From positions 2,285,501 through 2,349,500 of the forward strand of contig NZ_CP065546.1 of the NCBI RefSeq assembly GCF_015999545.1: DNA of 64,000 bases, written 5' to 3'. The first letter of the stretch is position 1, and each line of letters opens with the position of its first letter. Source of the stretch: Lysinibacillus sp. JNUCC-52 (lineage in GTDB: Bacteria > Bacillota > Bacilli > Bacillales_A > Planococcaceae). The translations under genes were made by a program, and so were the position numbers. The notes beneath the pieces were generated by a model. The model was not told where the DNA came from. It ran no database searches and saw nothing but the letters and a program-made list of their open reading frames with translations. Positions 52,169 through 60,208 of the stretch are shown here, one piece after another.

Positions 52169-53329
52169 TTATAGACTAATACCAATTCTGCTAATGCTAA
52201 ATTCTTGATGGCCTAAAATCTCGGCTTTCGTTTCCTGGCCTTTTGCTACATTGACAATCGATTCAAAAATGCGTTCACCTGATTCGTCCAACGTTTCTTT
52301 CCCTTGTAAAACAGGGCTAACGTCTACATCGATATTGTCTGCCATTCGTCTGCCAGTCATTTCGTTACCTGTTATTTTAATAACAGGGATAATTGGATTT
52401 CCTGTCGGTGTCCCTCTTCCAGTTGTAAAGCAAACAACATGAACTCCCGCCGCTGCCATACCTGTTACACATTCGATATCATTCCCTGGCGAATCCATGA
52501 AATAATAGCCTGTGCCTGGAATTTCTTCTGCGAAGTCTACAACCCCTTGAAGCTCGGCTGTTCCCGCTTTACTAATACAACCTAATGACTTTTCCTCAAT
52601 TGTTGATAAACCACCTGCAATATTACCTGGACTAGGGTTTCCTCCACGCATATCGACACCCATCCGTTCAACTTCGAGTTCAAATTGCTCAACACACTTA
52701 TATAATTTTTGTTGTACATCATGATTAATTGCCTTAGCAGCAACTAGATGCTCAGCACCTATGATTTCTGTAGTCTCACCCATGACGATAGTGCCACCAG
52801 CATTCAAAATAGTATCAGCTGCTCTGCCAAGTGCAGGGTTACTACATAATCCTGACGTTGCGTCAGAACCGCCACATTTCACACCAACAATTAGCTCTGA
52901 AAGTGGAATATCTATTAACGGTATATCTTCTATTTTTTTCAGAAGCTCCTGTGCCACTTCCACACCTTTTTGAATTGTTTTAACGGAGCCACCTTCATTT
53001 TGAATGTCTATCCAAACAACAGGCTTACCCGTTACTTCAATTTCTTGCTTGATGTCCTGAGCATTAATGACTTCACAACCAAGACTAACAATTAATACAG
53101 CACCGACATTCGGATTTTTTCCCATTCCAACTAATACTTTATGTGTTCTCTCTTTATCAGCGCCAACTTGGCTACACCCATGTTGGTGAGGTATAGCGAC
53201 TGCCCCTGGAACTTGTTGTTGAATTCTCGAAGTAACCTGATTTGCACACACCACTGTTGGTAAAATTAAAAGATGATTTCGAATACCAATTTTTCCATTG
53301 TCTCTTCGATAGCCCTTAATAACTGTCAT
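52169..53329 (-). CDS. UxaA-family sugar-acid dehydratase, large domain (probable L-fuconate dehydratase)
   Basis: 386 residues. GYRRDNGKIGIRNHLLILP, CSQVGAD, IVSLGCEVINA, GVKCGGSDATSG and the iron-site VKCGG/CxxG region match altronate/galactarate dehydratase C-terminal domains. The small SAF domain is encoded separately just upstream with a 4-base overlap, a split also seen in the Campylobacter jejuni fucose island. It should convert L-fuconate to 2-keto-3-deoxy-L-fuconate, replacing the enolase-family fuconate dehydratase used by many other bacteria. Confidence 0.83.
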   Translation of the reverse strand: MTVIKGYRRDNGKIGIRNHLLILPTVVCANQVTSRIQQQVPGAVAIPHQHGCSQVGADKERTHKVLVGMGKNPNVGAVLIVSLGCEVINAQDIKQEIEVTGKPVVWIDIQNEGGSVKTIQKGVEVAQELLKKIEDIPLIDIPLSELIVGVKCGGSDATSGLCSNPALGRAADTILNAGGTIVMGETTEIIGAEHLVAAKAINHDVQQKLYKCVEQFELEVERMGVDMRGGNPSPGNIAGGLSTIEEKSLGCISKAGTAELQGVVDFAEEIPGTGYYFMDSPGNDIECVTGMAAAGVHVVCFTTGRGTPTGNPIIPVIKITGNEMTGRRMADNIDVDVSPVLQGKETLDESGERIFESIVNVAKGQETKAEILGHQEFSISRIGISL

Positions 53330-53655
53330 TGTTGCGCACCTCCCACATGTTTATCTCCACGTCCACGTATGCCTTCGATATTGTGAACATGCACGTGATC
53401 ACCTGGCAAAATGGCAATTGATGCCGCTCCTATTACTTCACCGTATTTCACAATTTCCTCTGCCTTATTAATAGGCGCAATCGCAACTTTATGACCAAAG
53501 CTAACATCTTGTCGCAATGTTACTTCATAAGCTTGGTTGCCTATTGTGTAAAATACACTTTCGCCTTTTTTCACATCTGTTAAAAGGGTTGTTACATTGT
53601 CCTTTTCATCCATTACAATGCAAGTTATCCCTTGTTGATACGCCATTTCTGCCAT
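53326..53655 (-). CDS. UxaA-family dehydratase, small SAF-domain subunit
   Basis: 109 residues from ATG 53655 after GAGGGAGGGCGAAGG; the longer frame runs back into the amidohydrolase gene. The SAF domain contains FGHKVAIAPINKAEEIVKYG and GASIAILPGDHVHVHNIEG, the metal-binding His pattern of altronate dehydratase N-terminal domains. It works with the large subunit encoded next. Confidence 0.85.
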   Translation of the reverse strand: MAEMAYQQGITCIVMDEKDNVTTLLTDVKKGESVFYTIGNQAYEVTLRQDVSFGHKVAIAPINKAEEIVKYGEVIGAASIAILPGDHVHVHNIEGIRGRGDKHVGGAQQ

Positions 53656-53671
53656 TCCTTCGCCCTCCCTC

Positions 53672-54514
53672 TTATAATTTATAAAAACGCTTTGCATTTT
53701 CTCCAAATATGTTTTCTAAATCTTTTCCAAGTATGTTTGTAGGTAAGTTTTCCATCAAAATTGTCAGTACATCGTTGTATGTACCTGCTAACTGACAAAC
53801 AGGCCAGTCACTGCCAAACATCACGCGATTCGTCCCAAATACATTTACAACATGGTTGATATAGGGCTGAAATTCTTCAATTGTCCAATTTTTATGCGTT
53901 GCTTCTGTCACTAAACCTGAAATTTTACACATCACATTCGGGTACATTGCAATTTGTCCTATTTCCTCTTTCCAACCTTCTAGCTGTTGTTTTGCAATAT
54001 TTGGCTTTGCAATATGGTTTACTACTACTCTTAATTGAGGAAACATTTTTAATAATTTTAGTATGTAAGGAAAATGCCTTGGCTTTATTAAAAGATCGAG
54101 CGGAACATCATACTGTACTAGCAGTTCAATGTTCTTTAATACATCTTTTCTTAAAATCCAATCATCTTCATCCAAATCTTGTAACATAGGTCGCACACCT
54201 ACAAAACCATGATGTTGGTGTAGCTCCTCTAAATGTTGCTTAAAGTTTATTTCCGTTAAATCTAACCAGCCGACTACTCCTGCAATCCATTCATGCTCTT
54301 CAAACAAATTTAATAAAAATAATGTTTCATTGATTGTTGGTGCAGCTTGGACTACGATTGTTTTATCAATTTGATGTTCGTTTAAAATTGGATATAAATC
54401 ATTAGGCATAAAATCCCGATAAAGCTCTGGTAAATCTTTGGTTAACCATTTATAATCATTCCTTGATAACTTCCAAAAATGTTGATGTGAATCAATTATT
54501 ATATTCGACACCAC
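53672..54514 (-). CDS. Amidohydrolase-family lactonase, probable L-fuconolactone hydrolase
   Basis: 280 residues, metal-dependent TIM barrel with the N-terminal IIDSHQHFWKL His-x-His, GVRPMLQD, VVVNHIAKP and FGSDWPVC with the catalytic Asp. It hydrolyses a sugar lactone to the acid, L-fuconate in this context. It is first in the operon. No ATG is available near the family's normal N terminus; GTG 54514 or 54511 overlap the AAAGGTGG ribosome binding site, and ATA codons at 54502 or 54499 are better spaced, so the true start is uncertain. Confidence 0.83.
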   Translation of the reverse strand: MVSNIIIDSHQHFWKLSRNDYKWLTKDLPELYRDFMPNDLYPILNEHQIDKTIVVQAAPTINETLFLLNLFEEHEWIAGVVGWLDLTEINFKQHLEELHQHHGFVGVRPMLQDLDEDDWILRKDVLKNIELLVQYDVPLDLLIKPRHFPYILKLLKMFPQLRVVVNHIAKPNIAKQQLEGWKEEIGQIAMYPNVMCKISGLVTEATHKNWTIEEFQPYINHVVNVFGTNRVMFGSDWPVCQLAGTYNDVLTILMENLPTNILGKDLENIFGENAKRFYKL

Positions 54515-54529
54515 CTTTGTTAACTTTTA

Positions 54530-54543
54530 TGTTACCGATAACA
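54530..54543. promoter_or_regulatory. LacI-type operator TGTTACCGATAACA
   Basis: Near-perfect palindrome (TGTTA-CCGA-TAACA, only the central pairs are imperfect) placed just after the -10 box and 16 bases before the first fucose gene. LacI-family operators of this form are common, and a LacI gene is encoded divergently at 55105. Confidence 0.65.
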
Positions 54544-54545
54544 CA

Positions 54546-54574
54546 AAAGTAACAAACGAAAAATTACATGTCAA
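54546..54574 (-). promoter_or_regulatory. Promoter of the fucose-locus operon
   Basis: Minus strand TTGACA (54574-54569), 17-base spacer, TACTTT (54551-54546). The start site would fall in or next to the LacI-type palindrome, a classical repression geometry. Confidence 0.6.
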
Positions 54575-54577
54575 TAC

Positions 54578-54592
54578 TAATTTCTGAAAATA
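54578..54592. promoter_or_regulatory. CodY-box-like site upstream of the fucose promoter, 12 of 15 match
   Basis: TAATTTCTGAAAATA matches the CodY consensus except at three positions and lies directly upstream of the -35 box. Weaker than the sites at 11020 and 11092. Confidence 0.35.
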
Positions 54593-55104
54593 ATCAAAAT
54601 TCAAAACCAAGGTAAATAGATGGTATTTCTAAGAATATTACACACTTAGTAGAGTAGAATCGTGAAAATGAACGCAATTCATTAGATGCATGGACCTTTT
54701 TGAACGTTTCATTTACCAAGCACAAATGTTAAAAAATTTTTGATATGAGTAGGTTATAAAAATGGATGGTGATGTAGATTTTCAAACCACATGCTATAAT
54801 GACTTGAGAAAAATGGTGGATGCACATCGGGGAGCTTTAAACGAAAAACGAATTGTATTATTTTATTTTTGGCTCTATTGAAGCGCTTTCCCTCTTGGAT
54901 TTAATTATTGGAAAGTATAGAGTTAGAAGAAGTACAATAATATTAGAACTGATTATGTAAAAATAATCCAACAACTTATGACTAATCACGATGACTTTAG
55001 TTTGAAATAAAATGTATCTTCATTCGAGATATTTTTGCGTAGAATCGTTGCGCCAGCAGTAGGAATAATACAAAAAAATTAACAATGTAAGGTAGGTACG
55101 ATAG
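54593..55104. other. Intergenic region between the fucose operon and the lacI gene
   Basis: About 510 bases. A frame of 39 codons (54762-54881) contains CYNDLRKMVDAHRG but has no good ribosome binding site. I see no convincing gene, hairpin or second LacI palindrome here. The lacI promoter must lie in the right part. Confidence 0.5.
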
Positions 55105-56121
55105 GTGACAACAATATATGATATTGCAAAAAAAGCTAACGTTTCTCCTATGACTGTTTCAAGAGTCATTAACAATAAGGGAAATATTAGCGAAAAAACA
55201 AGAAAAAAAGTAGAGGCTGTCATTCAAGAACTAAACTATATCCCCAACTCCGCTGCTAGAAGTTTAAATATAAAAAAAACAAAGCTTCTTTCATTAGTTA
55301 TTCCTGATATTACAAACCCCTTCTTCACAAAGGTTGCAAGAGGAGCAGCAGACAAGGCGAATCAAATGGGCTATCAGCTTATGCTGTGTAATACTGACGA
55401 GGATCCAGAAAAAGAAAGTGGCTATATAGACGCTCTTATTTCCAAGATGGTAGATGGCGTTATTATCGCACCAACAGGGAATCAATCTAAAAAAAACTTA
55501 AAAAAGCTTGTGAAAAACAAAGTGCCCTTTACATTAATTGATAGGATGATAGATGATTTTCCTTGCGATATGGTGTTGGGAAATAATCATGAGGGAACAA
55601 GAGAGTTAGTGCAGCATTTAATTGATCGAGGACATAAAAAGATCGCTCTCATTCATGCACCTTTAGATATTTCTACATCCAAAGAGCGTTATCAAACATA
55701 TGTAGAAACTTTAAAAGTGAATGATTTAGCTTTTAATAAAAATTTAGTTATCCAAACACATTATAAACAAGAAGAAGAATGGGACACTATCAATGGTTTA
55801 CTGCTATTACCTGAGGAAGAACGACCTACTGCCATCTTCGCAGCTAATAACTTTATAGCAATTAACGCAATTACAACACTGCGCAACAAAAATATCCGAG
55901 TGCCAGAAGATATTGCCGTTGTCTGCTTCGACGACTTAGAGCCCTATTCTAATTTAGATCCTTTCTTCACAGTAGCTTCACAGCCCGCATATGACTTTGG
56001 TTATATGGGGACACAATTAGTTATTGAACGAGTTGAAGGAAACGGACCAAGCGAATATCGCAAAATTAATCTCCAACCAAAGCTTATCGTTAGAAAATCA
56101 TCAAGTACTTCTATTGTCTAA
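55105..56121 (+). CDS. LacI-family transcriptional repressor of the fucose/glycan locus
   Basis: 338 residues with a GTG start after AAGGTAGG. The HTH TIYDIAKKANVSPMTVSRVI and hinge NYIPNSAARSLN are classical. The periplasmic-binding-protein-like effector domain includes LVIPDITNPFFTKVARGA, DGVIIAPTG and AVVCFDD. It is divergent to the fucose operon and most likely releases the operator at 54530 when a pathway sugar or intermediate binds. Confidence 0.9.
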   Translation: MTTIYDIAKKANVSPMTVSRVINNKGNISEKTRKKVEAVIQELNYIPNSAARSLNIKKTKLLSLVIPDITNPFFTKVARGAADKANQMGYQLMLCNTDEDPEKESGYIDALISKMVDGVIIAPTGNQSKKNLKKLVKNKVPFTLIDRMIDDFPCDMVLGNNHEGTRELVQHLIDRGHKKIALIHAPLDISTSKERYQTYVETLKVNDLAFNKNLVIQTHYKQEEEWDTINGLLLLPEEERPTAIFAANNFIAINAITTLRNKNIRVPEDIAVVCFDDLEPYSNLDPFFTVASQPAYDFGYMGTQLVIERVEGNGPSEYRKINLQPKLIVRKSSSTSIV

Positions 56122-56130
56122 AGGCTATTC

Positions 56131-56172
56131 AGACAGCAGTAAACTCGGAAAATTTCGAGTTTACTGCTGTCT
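56131..56172. terminator. Bidirectional terminator between lacI and a membrane-protein gene
   Basis: Perfect 17-bp arms (AGACAGCAGTAAACTCG) around 8 bases. The right arm contains the stop codon and last two Gln codons of the minus-strand gene. Confidence 0.9.
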
Positions 56173-56697
56173 TTTAAAATTCAGAATATTTTGGGTGACT
56201 GGCACTCTTATCATGGTTGTGCACTCATAATTACTACATTCAAAATACAAGGGTTGATCCGATTCGCTTGTTGTGATCTTCACTTTATATTGGAAGGGGA
56301 ACCCATCACGTTTTGTATACTCGCCTACCTCTACAGCTATTATTTTTTTACTATCAAGATTCAAAGCTTCATAAGCATTAGAGGCACCCGTTAGTAAAAT
56401 CTGCTTTCGTTGAAAGTCTTCATGTTTCAGATTATTAAAATACATAATTCCAGCAACTATAACAACAAAATTTAGGCAGATTGATAATATAGCACCTGTA
56501 TACAAATAACGATTTTTCTTATTTTTAAGTCCATGTGCAAATACCAACACTAATATTGTACAAACCGCATACATCACTGTGAAAATAATGGTTGTTCTTT
56601 CATTAAAGGACATTTGATATATAAATAAAATAAAAATATAAATGAGAAACAAACTTATCCATAATAGTATGTATCTAGGCTTTGTTACTGTTTCCAT
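56161..56697 (-). CDS. Membrane protein of unknown function, 178 residues, C terminus encoded by a repeat arm
   Basis: Three hydrophobic segments (about residues 10-28, 35-55, 66-88) are followed by a C-terminal domain of about 85 residues, probably outside the cell, with two cysteines in YFECSNYECT. I do not recognise the family. The final stretch VPVTQNILNF is translated from a dispersed repeat arm (56179-56207), and KRQQ from the terminator stem. The original C terminus may thus have been lost or extended. A ribosome binding site AGGAGG precedes ATG 56697. Confidence 0.6.
   Translation of the reverse strand: METVTKPRYILLWISLFLIYIFILFIYQMSFNERTTIIFTVMYAVCTILVLVFAHGLKNKKNRYLYTGAILSICLNFVVIVAGIMYFNNLKHEDFQRKQILLTGASNAYEALNLDSKKIIAVEVGEYTKRDGFPFQYKVKITTSESDQPLYFECSNYECTTMIRVPVTQNILNFKRQQ
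56179..56207. repeat. Dispersed 3'-end repeat, copy D (single arm, inside a coding sequence)
   Basis: ATTCAGAATATTTTGGGTGA and CTGGCACTC that follow match the right arm of copies A and B with one or two changes, but there is no core and no second arm. It lies wholly within the 3' end of the membrane-protein gene. Confidence 0.75.
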
Positions 56698-56894
56698 ATT
56701 GTAACCTCCTACAGCTTATTTGGTAATATAATTATAATTGATTTATTCCTCTGTATTCCATTTTAAACCAATTTGAGTTACGCACATTCGGAATAAAAGG
56801 AAACATAACCTCATACACCGCTAATTTCTTCTTTAACATAATAATAATGCTCTATGATATAGTAAAAACAAGGATTTATGAAAGGATGTTAGTT

Positions 56895-59084
56895 ATGGCT
56901 AAAAGTGTAGTAATAGCTGAAAAACCATCAGTAGCTCGCGATATTGCGCGTGTATTGAATTGCAATAAAAAAGGAAACGGTTATCTTGAAGGGGATAAAT
57001 ACATCGTTACATGGGCATTAGGTCACCTTGTAACATTAGCAGACCCTGAAAGCTATGACGTTAAATACAAAACGTGGAATTTAGAAGATTTACCAATGTT
57101 ACCTGAACGCTTAAAACTGACTGTTATTAAACAAACAGGTAAACAATTTAATGCGGTTAAAAGCCAGCTAACGCGTGGGGATGTAGGCGAAATCATTGTG
57201 GCAACTGATGCTGGACGTGAAGGTGAGCTTGTAGCACGATGGATTATTGATAAAGTGAAGATAAATAAGCCAATTAAACGTTTATGGATTTCTTCTGTGA
57301 CAGACAAAGCCATAAAAGATGGATTTGCTAACTTAAAGCCAGGCAAGGCCTATGATAATTTATATGCTTCTGCGGTTGCTCGTTCTGAAGCAGACTGGTA
57401 CATCGGACTGAATGCTACGCGTGCTTTAACAACGCGTTTTAATGCACAGCTAAACTGTGGTCGTGTACAAACACCAACTGTGGCAATTATTGCGGCGCGC
57501 GAAGATGAAATCAAACATTTTAAAGCTCAAACTTATTATGGTATTGAAGCACAGACTAACGATCGTTTAAAACTGACATGGCAAGATGCAAAAGGCAATA
57601 GCCGTAGCTTTGAGAAAGAAAAAATTGACGCTATTGTAAAAAAACTAGGTAGTAGCAATGCAATGATTACAGACATTGAAAAAAAACCGAAGAAAACGTT
57701 CTCTCCAGGTTTATATGATTTAACAGAGTTGCAACGTGATGCGAATAAAATTTTCGGCTATTCTGCAAAAGAAACGCTGAATATTATGCAAAAATTATAT
57801 GAGCAACACAAAGTATTAACGTATCCACGTACAGACTCACGCTATATTTCACAAGACATTGTTGCAACTATACCAGAACGTTTAAAAGCTTGTGGTATTG
57901 GTGAATATCGTCCACTTGCCAATAAGCTTTTAAATAAACCAATTAAAACGTCGAAGGCATTTGTTGATGATAGTAAAGTATCCGATCACCATGCGATTAT
58001 CCCGACAGAAGGCTATGTCAATTTCTCAGCATTCTCCGATAAGGAACGTAAAATTTACGACCTTGTTGTGAAAAGATTTTTAGCTGTTCTTTTCCCTGCT
58101 TTCGAATATGAACAGTTGACATTACGTGCAAAAATCGCTGATGAAAGCTTTGTCGCGCGCGGGAAAACAATCCTATCAGCTGGCTGGAAGGAAGTCTATG
58201 AAAATCGCTTTGACGATGAGGATACAACAGATGATTTGCAAGAACAAATCCTTCCCCGCATCGACAAGGGTGACACACTTCAGATTAAACTGATTGCACA
58301 AACATCTGGCCAAACGAAGCCACCAGCACGCTTTAACGAGGCAACACTATTATCTGCGATGGAAAATCCAACGAAATATATGGCGACGAACGATAAAAAA
58401 TTAGCCGATACGTTAAAATCTACAGGTGGTTTAGGCACAGTAGCAACTCGTGCTGATATAATCGACAAGCTCTTTAACTCGTTTTTAATTGAAAAACGTG
58501 GTGCTAAAGATATTTACATCACTTCAAAAGGTCGTCAATTGCTTGATTTAGTTCCTGAAGAGTTAAAATCTCCTACCCTTACAGCTGAATGGGAACAAAA
58601 GCTTGAAGCGATTGCCAATGGGAAACTGAAAAAAGAAGTATTTATTAGTGAAATGAAAAATTACACGAAGGAAATTGTTTCAGAAATTAAGGCAAGCGAT
58701 AAAAAATATAAGCATGATAATATTTCCACTAAATCATGTCCTGACTGTGGGAAACCGATGCTTGAAGTCAACGGCAAAAAGGGCAAAATGCTTGTTTGTC
58801 AGGATCGTGAATGTGGTCACCGTAAAAACGTAGCCCGTGTAACAAACGCTCGCTGCCCTCAATGTAAGAAAAAACTTGAGCTTAGAGGTGAAGGCGATGG
58901 CCAAATCTTTGTATGTAAATGTGGTCATCGTGAAAAATTATCTGCATTTGAAGCACGCCGTAAAAAAGAAGGCGGCGGTAAAGTCGATAAACGCTCCGTT
59001 CAAAAATATTTAAAGCAACAAGATAATGATGAACCAGTAAACAACGCATTAGCCGAAGCACTAAAAGGATTAAAACTCGATTAA
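56895..59084 (+). CDS. topB: DNA topoisomerase III (TopB)
   Basis: 729 residues from ATG 56895 after AAAGGATG; an upstream in-frame ATG adds 16 residues without domain content. The TOPRIM domain has VVIAEKPSVARDIA and TDAGREGELV, and the type IA core has LNCGRVQTPTVAII and the catalytic tyrosine in LTYPRTDSRYIS. The C terminus carries two zinc-ribbon-like modules (KSCPDCGKPM...CQDREC, ARCPQCKKKL...CKCGH). It resolves single-stranded and recombination intermediates. It appears monocistronic, and repeat copy E begins right after its stop. Confidence 0.95.
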   Translation: MAKSVVIAEKPSVARDIARVLNCNKKGNGYLEGDKYIVTWALGHLVTLADPESYDVKYKTWNLEDLPMLPERLKLTVIKQTGKQFNAVKSQLTRGDVGEIIVATDAGREGELVARWIIDKVKINKPIKRLWISSVTDKAIKDGFANLKPGKAYDNLYASAVARSEADWYIGLNATRALTTRFNAQLNCGRVQTPTVAIIAAREDEIKHFKAQTYYGIEAQTNDRLKLTWQDAKGNSRSFEKEKIDAIVKKLGSSNAMITDIEKKPKKTFSPGLYDLTELQRDANKIFGYSAKETLNIMQKLYEQHKVLTYPRTDSRYISQDIVATIPERLKACGIGEYRPLANKLLNKPIKTSKAFVDDSKVSDHHAIIPTEGYVNFSAFSDKERKIYDLVVKRFLAVLFPAFEYEQLTLRAKIADESFVARGKTILSAGWKEVYENRFDDEDTTDDLQEQILPRIDKGDTLQIKLIAQTSGQTKPPARFNEATLLSAMENPTKYMATNDKKLADTLKSTGGLGTVATRADIIDKLFNSFLIEKRGAKDIYITSKGRQLLDLVPEELKSPTLTAEWEQKLEAIANGKLKKEVFISEMKNYTKEIVSEIKASDKKYKHDNISTKSCPDCGKPMLEVNGKKGKMLVCQDRECGHRKNVARVTNARCPQCKKKLELRGEGDGQIFVCKCGHREKLSAFEARRKKEGGGKVDKRSVQKYLKQQDNDEPVNNALAEALKGLKLD

Positions 59085-59085
59085 A

Positions 59086-59181
59086 AGTGCCAGATTAAAA
59101 GTGCCTGTCACTCACACAATTCTGAATTCTCCCATGCAATAATTTAAGCCGCAACACCACGCATAGCGAGGGTTGCGGCTT
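59086..59181. repeat. Dispersed 3'-end repeat, copy E, with a terminator-like hairpin
   Basis: An arm in reverse orientation (GTGCCTGTCACTCACACAAT at 59101, then TCTGAATTC) is followed by a hairpin AAGCCGCAAC/GTTGCGGCTT (59146-59155, 59172-59181). The same GCCGCAACC motif occurs in the core of copy B. It begins one base after the topB stop codon and probably serves as its terminator. Confidence 0.75.
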
Positions 59182-59353
59182 TCGCATTTTTCATCTAATA
59201 AAATTTAAATTTGCTAGTAGAACTATTATGTTTGCAAATCTCTTTTACATAAAAAGTACTTTTAAAACTGCATACTCTTATTCCCTTAACATATATTGAA
59301 TTGTCATTAAATTGTCATAATATTCGCACTTAATCGTGAAGGAGGGGTAGAAA

Positions 59354-59464
59354 ATGCAAGCTCAAGACTTTAGACCTCGAAATGTAATTATTATTACGAT
59401 TATTGTTGTTTTATCACTAATTATTGGTCATTCGATTTATGTAAATTATATTGAGGTTTTTTAA
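59354..59464 (+). CDS. Small membrane peptide, 36 residues
   Basis: ATG 59354 follows a very strong GAAGGAGGGG ribosome binding site. The product has a polar N terminus (MQAQDFRPRN), one hydrophobic helix rich in Ile and Val, and a short tail VNYIEVF. A terminator follows 50 bases later, so this looks like a complete small transcription unit. I do not recognise the family. Confidence 0.65.
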   Translation: MQAQDFRPRNVIIITIIVVLSLIIGHSIYVNYIEVF

Positions 59465-59512
59465 AAATAATGGAGTTATAGCAACATAGTGCAACAGTTA
59501 ACGTGTAAAAGA

Positions 59513-59562
59513 AGAATCTGTTCAGCGCCCTTTGTACAGTGCGGGCGTAAAGCAGATTCTTT
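59513..59562 (+). terminator. Rho-independent terminator after the 36-residue peptide gene
   Basis: AGAATCTG/CAGATTCT outer stem with an inner CGCCC/GGGCG pair, followed by TTTTTT. Confidence 0.8.
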
Positions 59563-59596
59563 TTTCTATTTGGGGATTATACATTTGAGTTCAGCT

Positions 59597-60133
59597 GCTC
59601 CGCGGGATTAACTCATCGTTTCGCGGAATCACACTCCTGCTTCGCGGAATCACACCCCTGCTTCGCGGAATCACATCCTCGCTCCGCGGAATCAACCCCT
59701 CGCTCCGCGGAATCACACTCCTGCTTCGCGGAATCACTCCCCTGCTCCGCGGAATCAACTCCTCAATTCGCGGAATCAACACCCTGCTTCGCGGAATCAA
59801 TTCCTCGCTCCGTGGAATCACACCCTGCTTCGCGGTATCACATCCCTGCTTCGCGGTATCACACCCCTGCTTCGCGGTATCACTCCTCGCTCCGCGGAAT
59901 CACATCCTCGCTCCGCGGAATCATACCACTGCTCCGCGGAATCACACACCTGCTCCGCGGTATCACACCACTGCTTCGCGGGATTAACTCCTCGTTTCGC
60001 GGAATCACTCCCCGCTCCGCGGAATCACATCCCTGCTTCGCGGAATCACTCCCCTGCTTCGCGGTATCACACCCCTGCTTCGCGGAATCACACATCTGCT
60101 TCGCGGTATCAACCCCTTGCTCCGCGGAATCCT
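59597..60133. repeat. Tandem repeat of a 21-bp unit, 26 copies
   Basis: The unit has a fixed core (T/C)TCGCGGAATCA followed by a variable CACCCCTGC-like spacer; I count 26 cores. Most units are 21 bases, a few 20. Because 21 is a multiple of three, several frames on both strands stay open and give heptad peptides such as IPRSEEL; these are not taken as genes, as they lack ribosome binding sites. A unit pair with GGGATTAACTC occurs at both ends of an 18-unit block (units 1-2 and 19-20), suggesting duplication of a larger segment. The composition is far more GC-rich than the neighbourhood. Confidence 0.9.
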
Positions 60134-60164
60134 CTCCATAGCTAATCGTTTTTAAGCACAAAAA

Positions 60165-60201
60165 AACGAGCGGTAAGCTCACCATTGCTTTACCGCTCGT
60201 T
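60165..60201 (-). terminator. Rho-independent terminator of the helicase unit
   Basis: Arms AACGAGCGGTAAGC and GCTTTACCGCTCGTT (one bulged T), leftward U-run from the AAAAAAA. It lies 8 bases beyond the stop at 60209. Confidence 0.88.
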
Positions 60202-60208
60202 CTGTCGT

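Noticed and set aside
54762-54881. 39-codon frame with CYNDLRKMVDAHRG, faintly like an IS66 TnpB fragment
   Set aside because: Similarity is limited to a few residues, no inverted ends or other transposase pieces are visible, and the ribosome binding site is poor.
55020-55223. 67-codon minus-strand frame over the lacI start
   Set aside because: Antisense to the HTH coding region; no ribosome binding site or domain.
59597-60133. CRISPR-like appearance of short repeats with variable spacers
   Set aside because: Spacers are only about 9 to 10 bases and themselves similar, there are no cas genes, and the period is 21.
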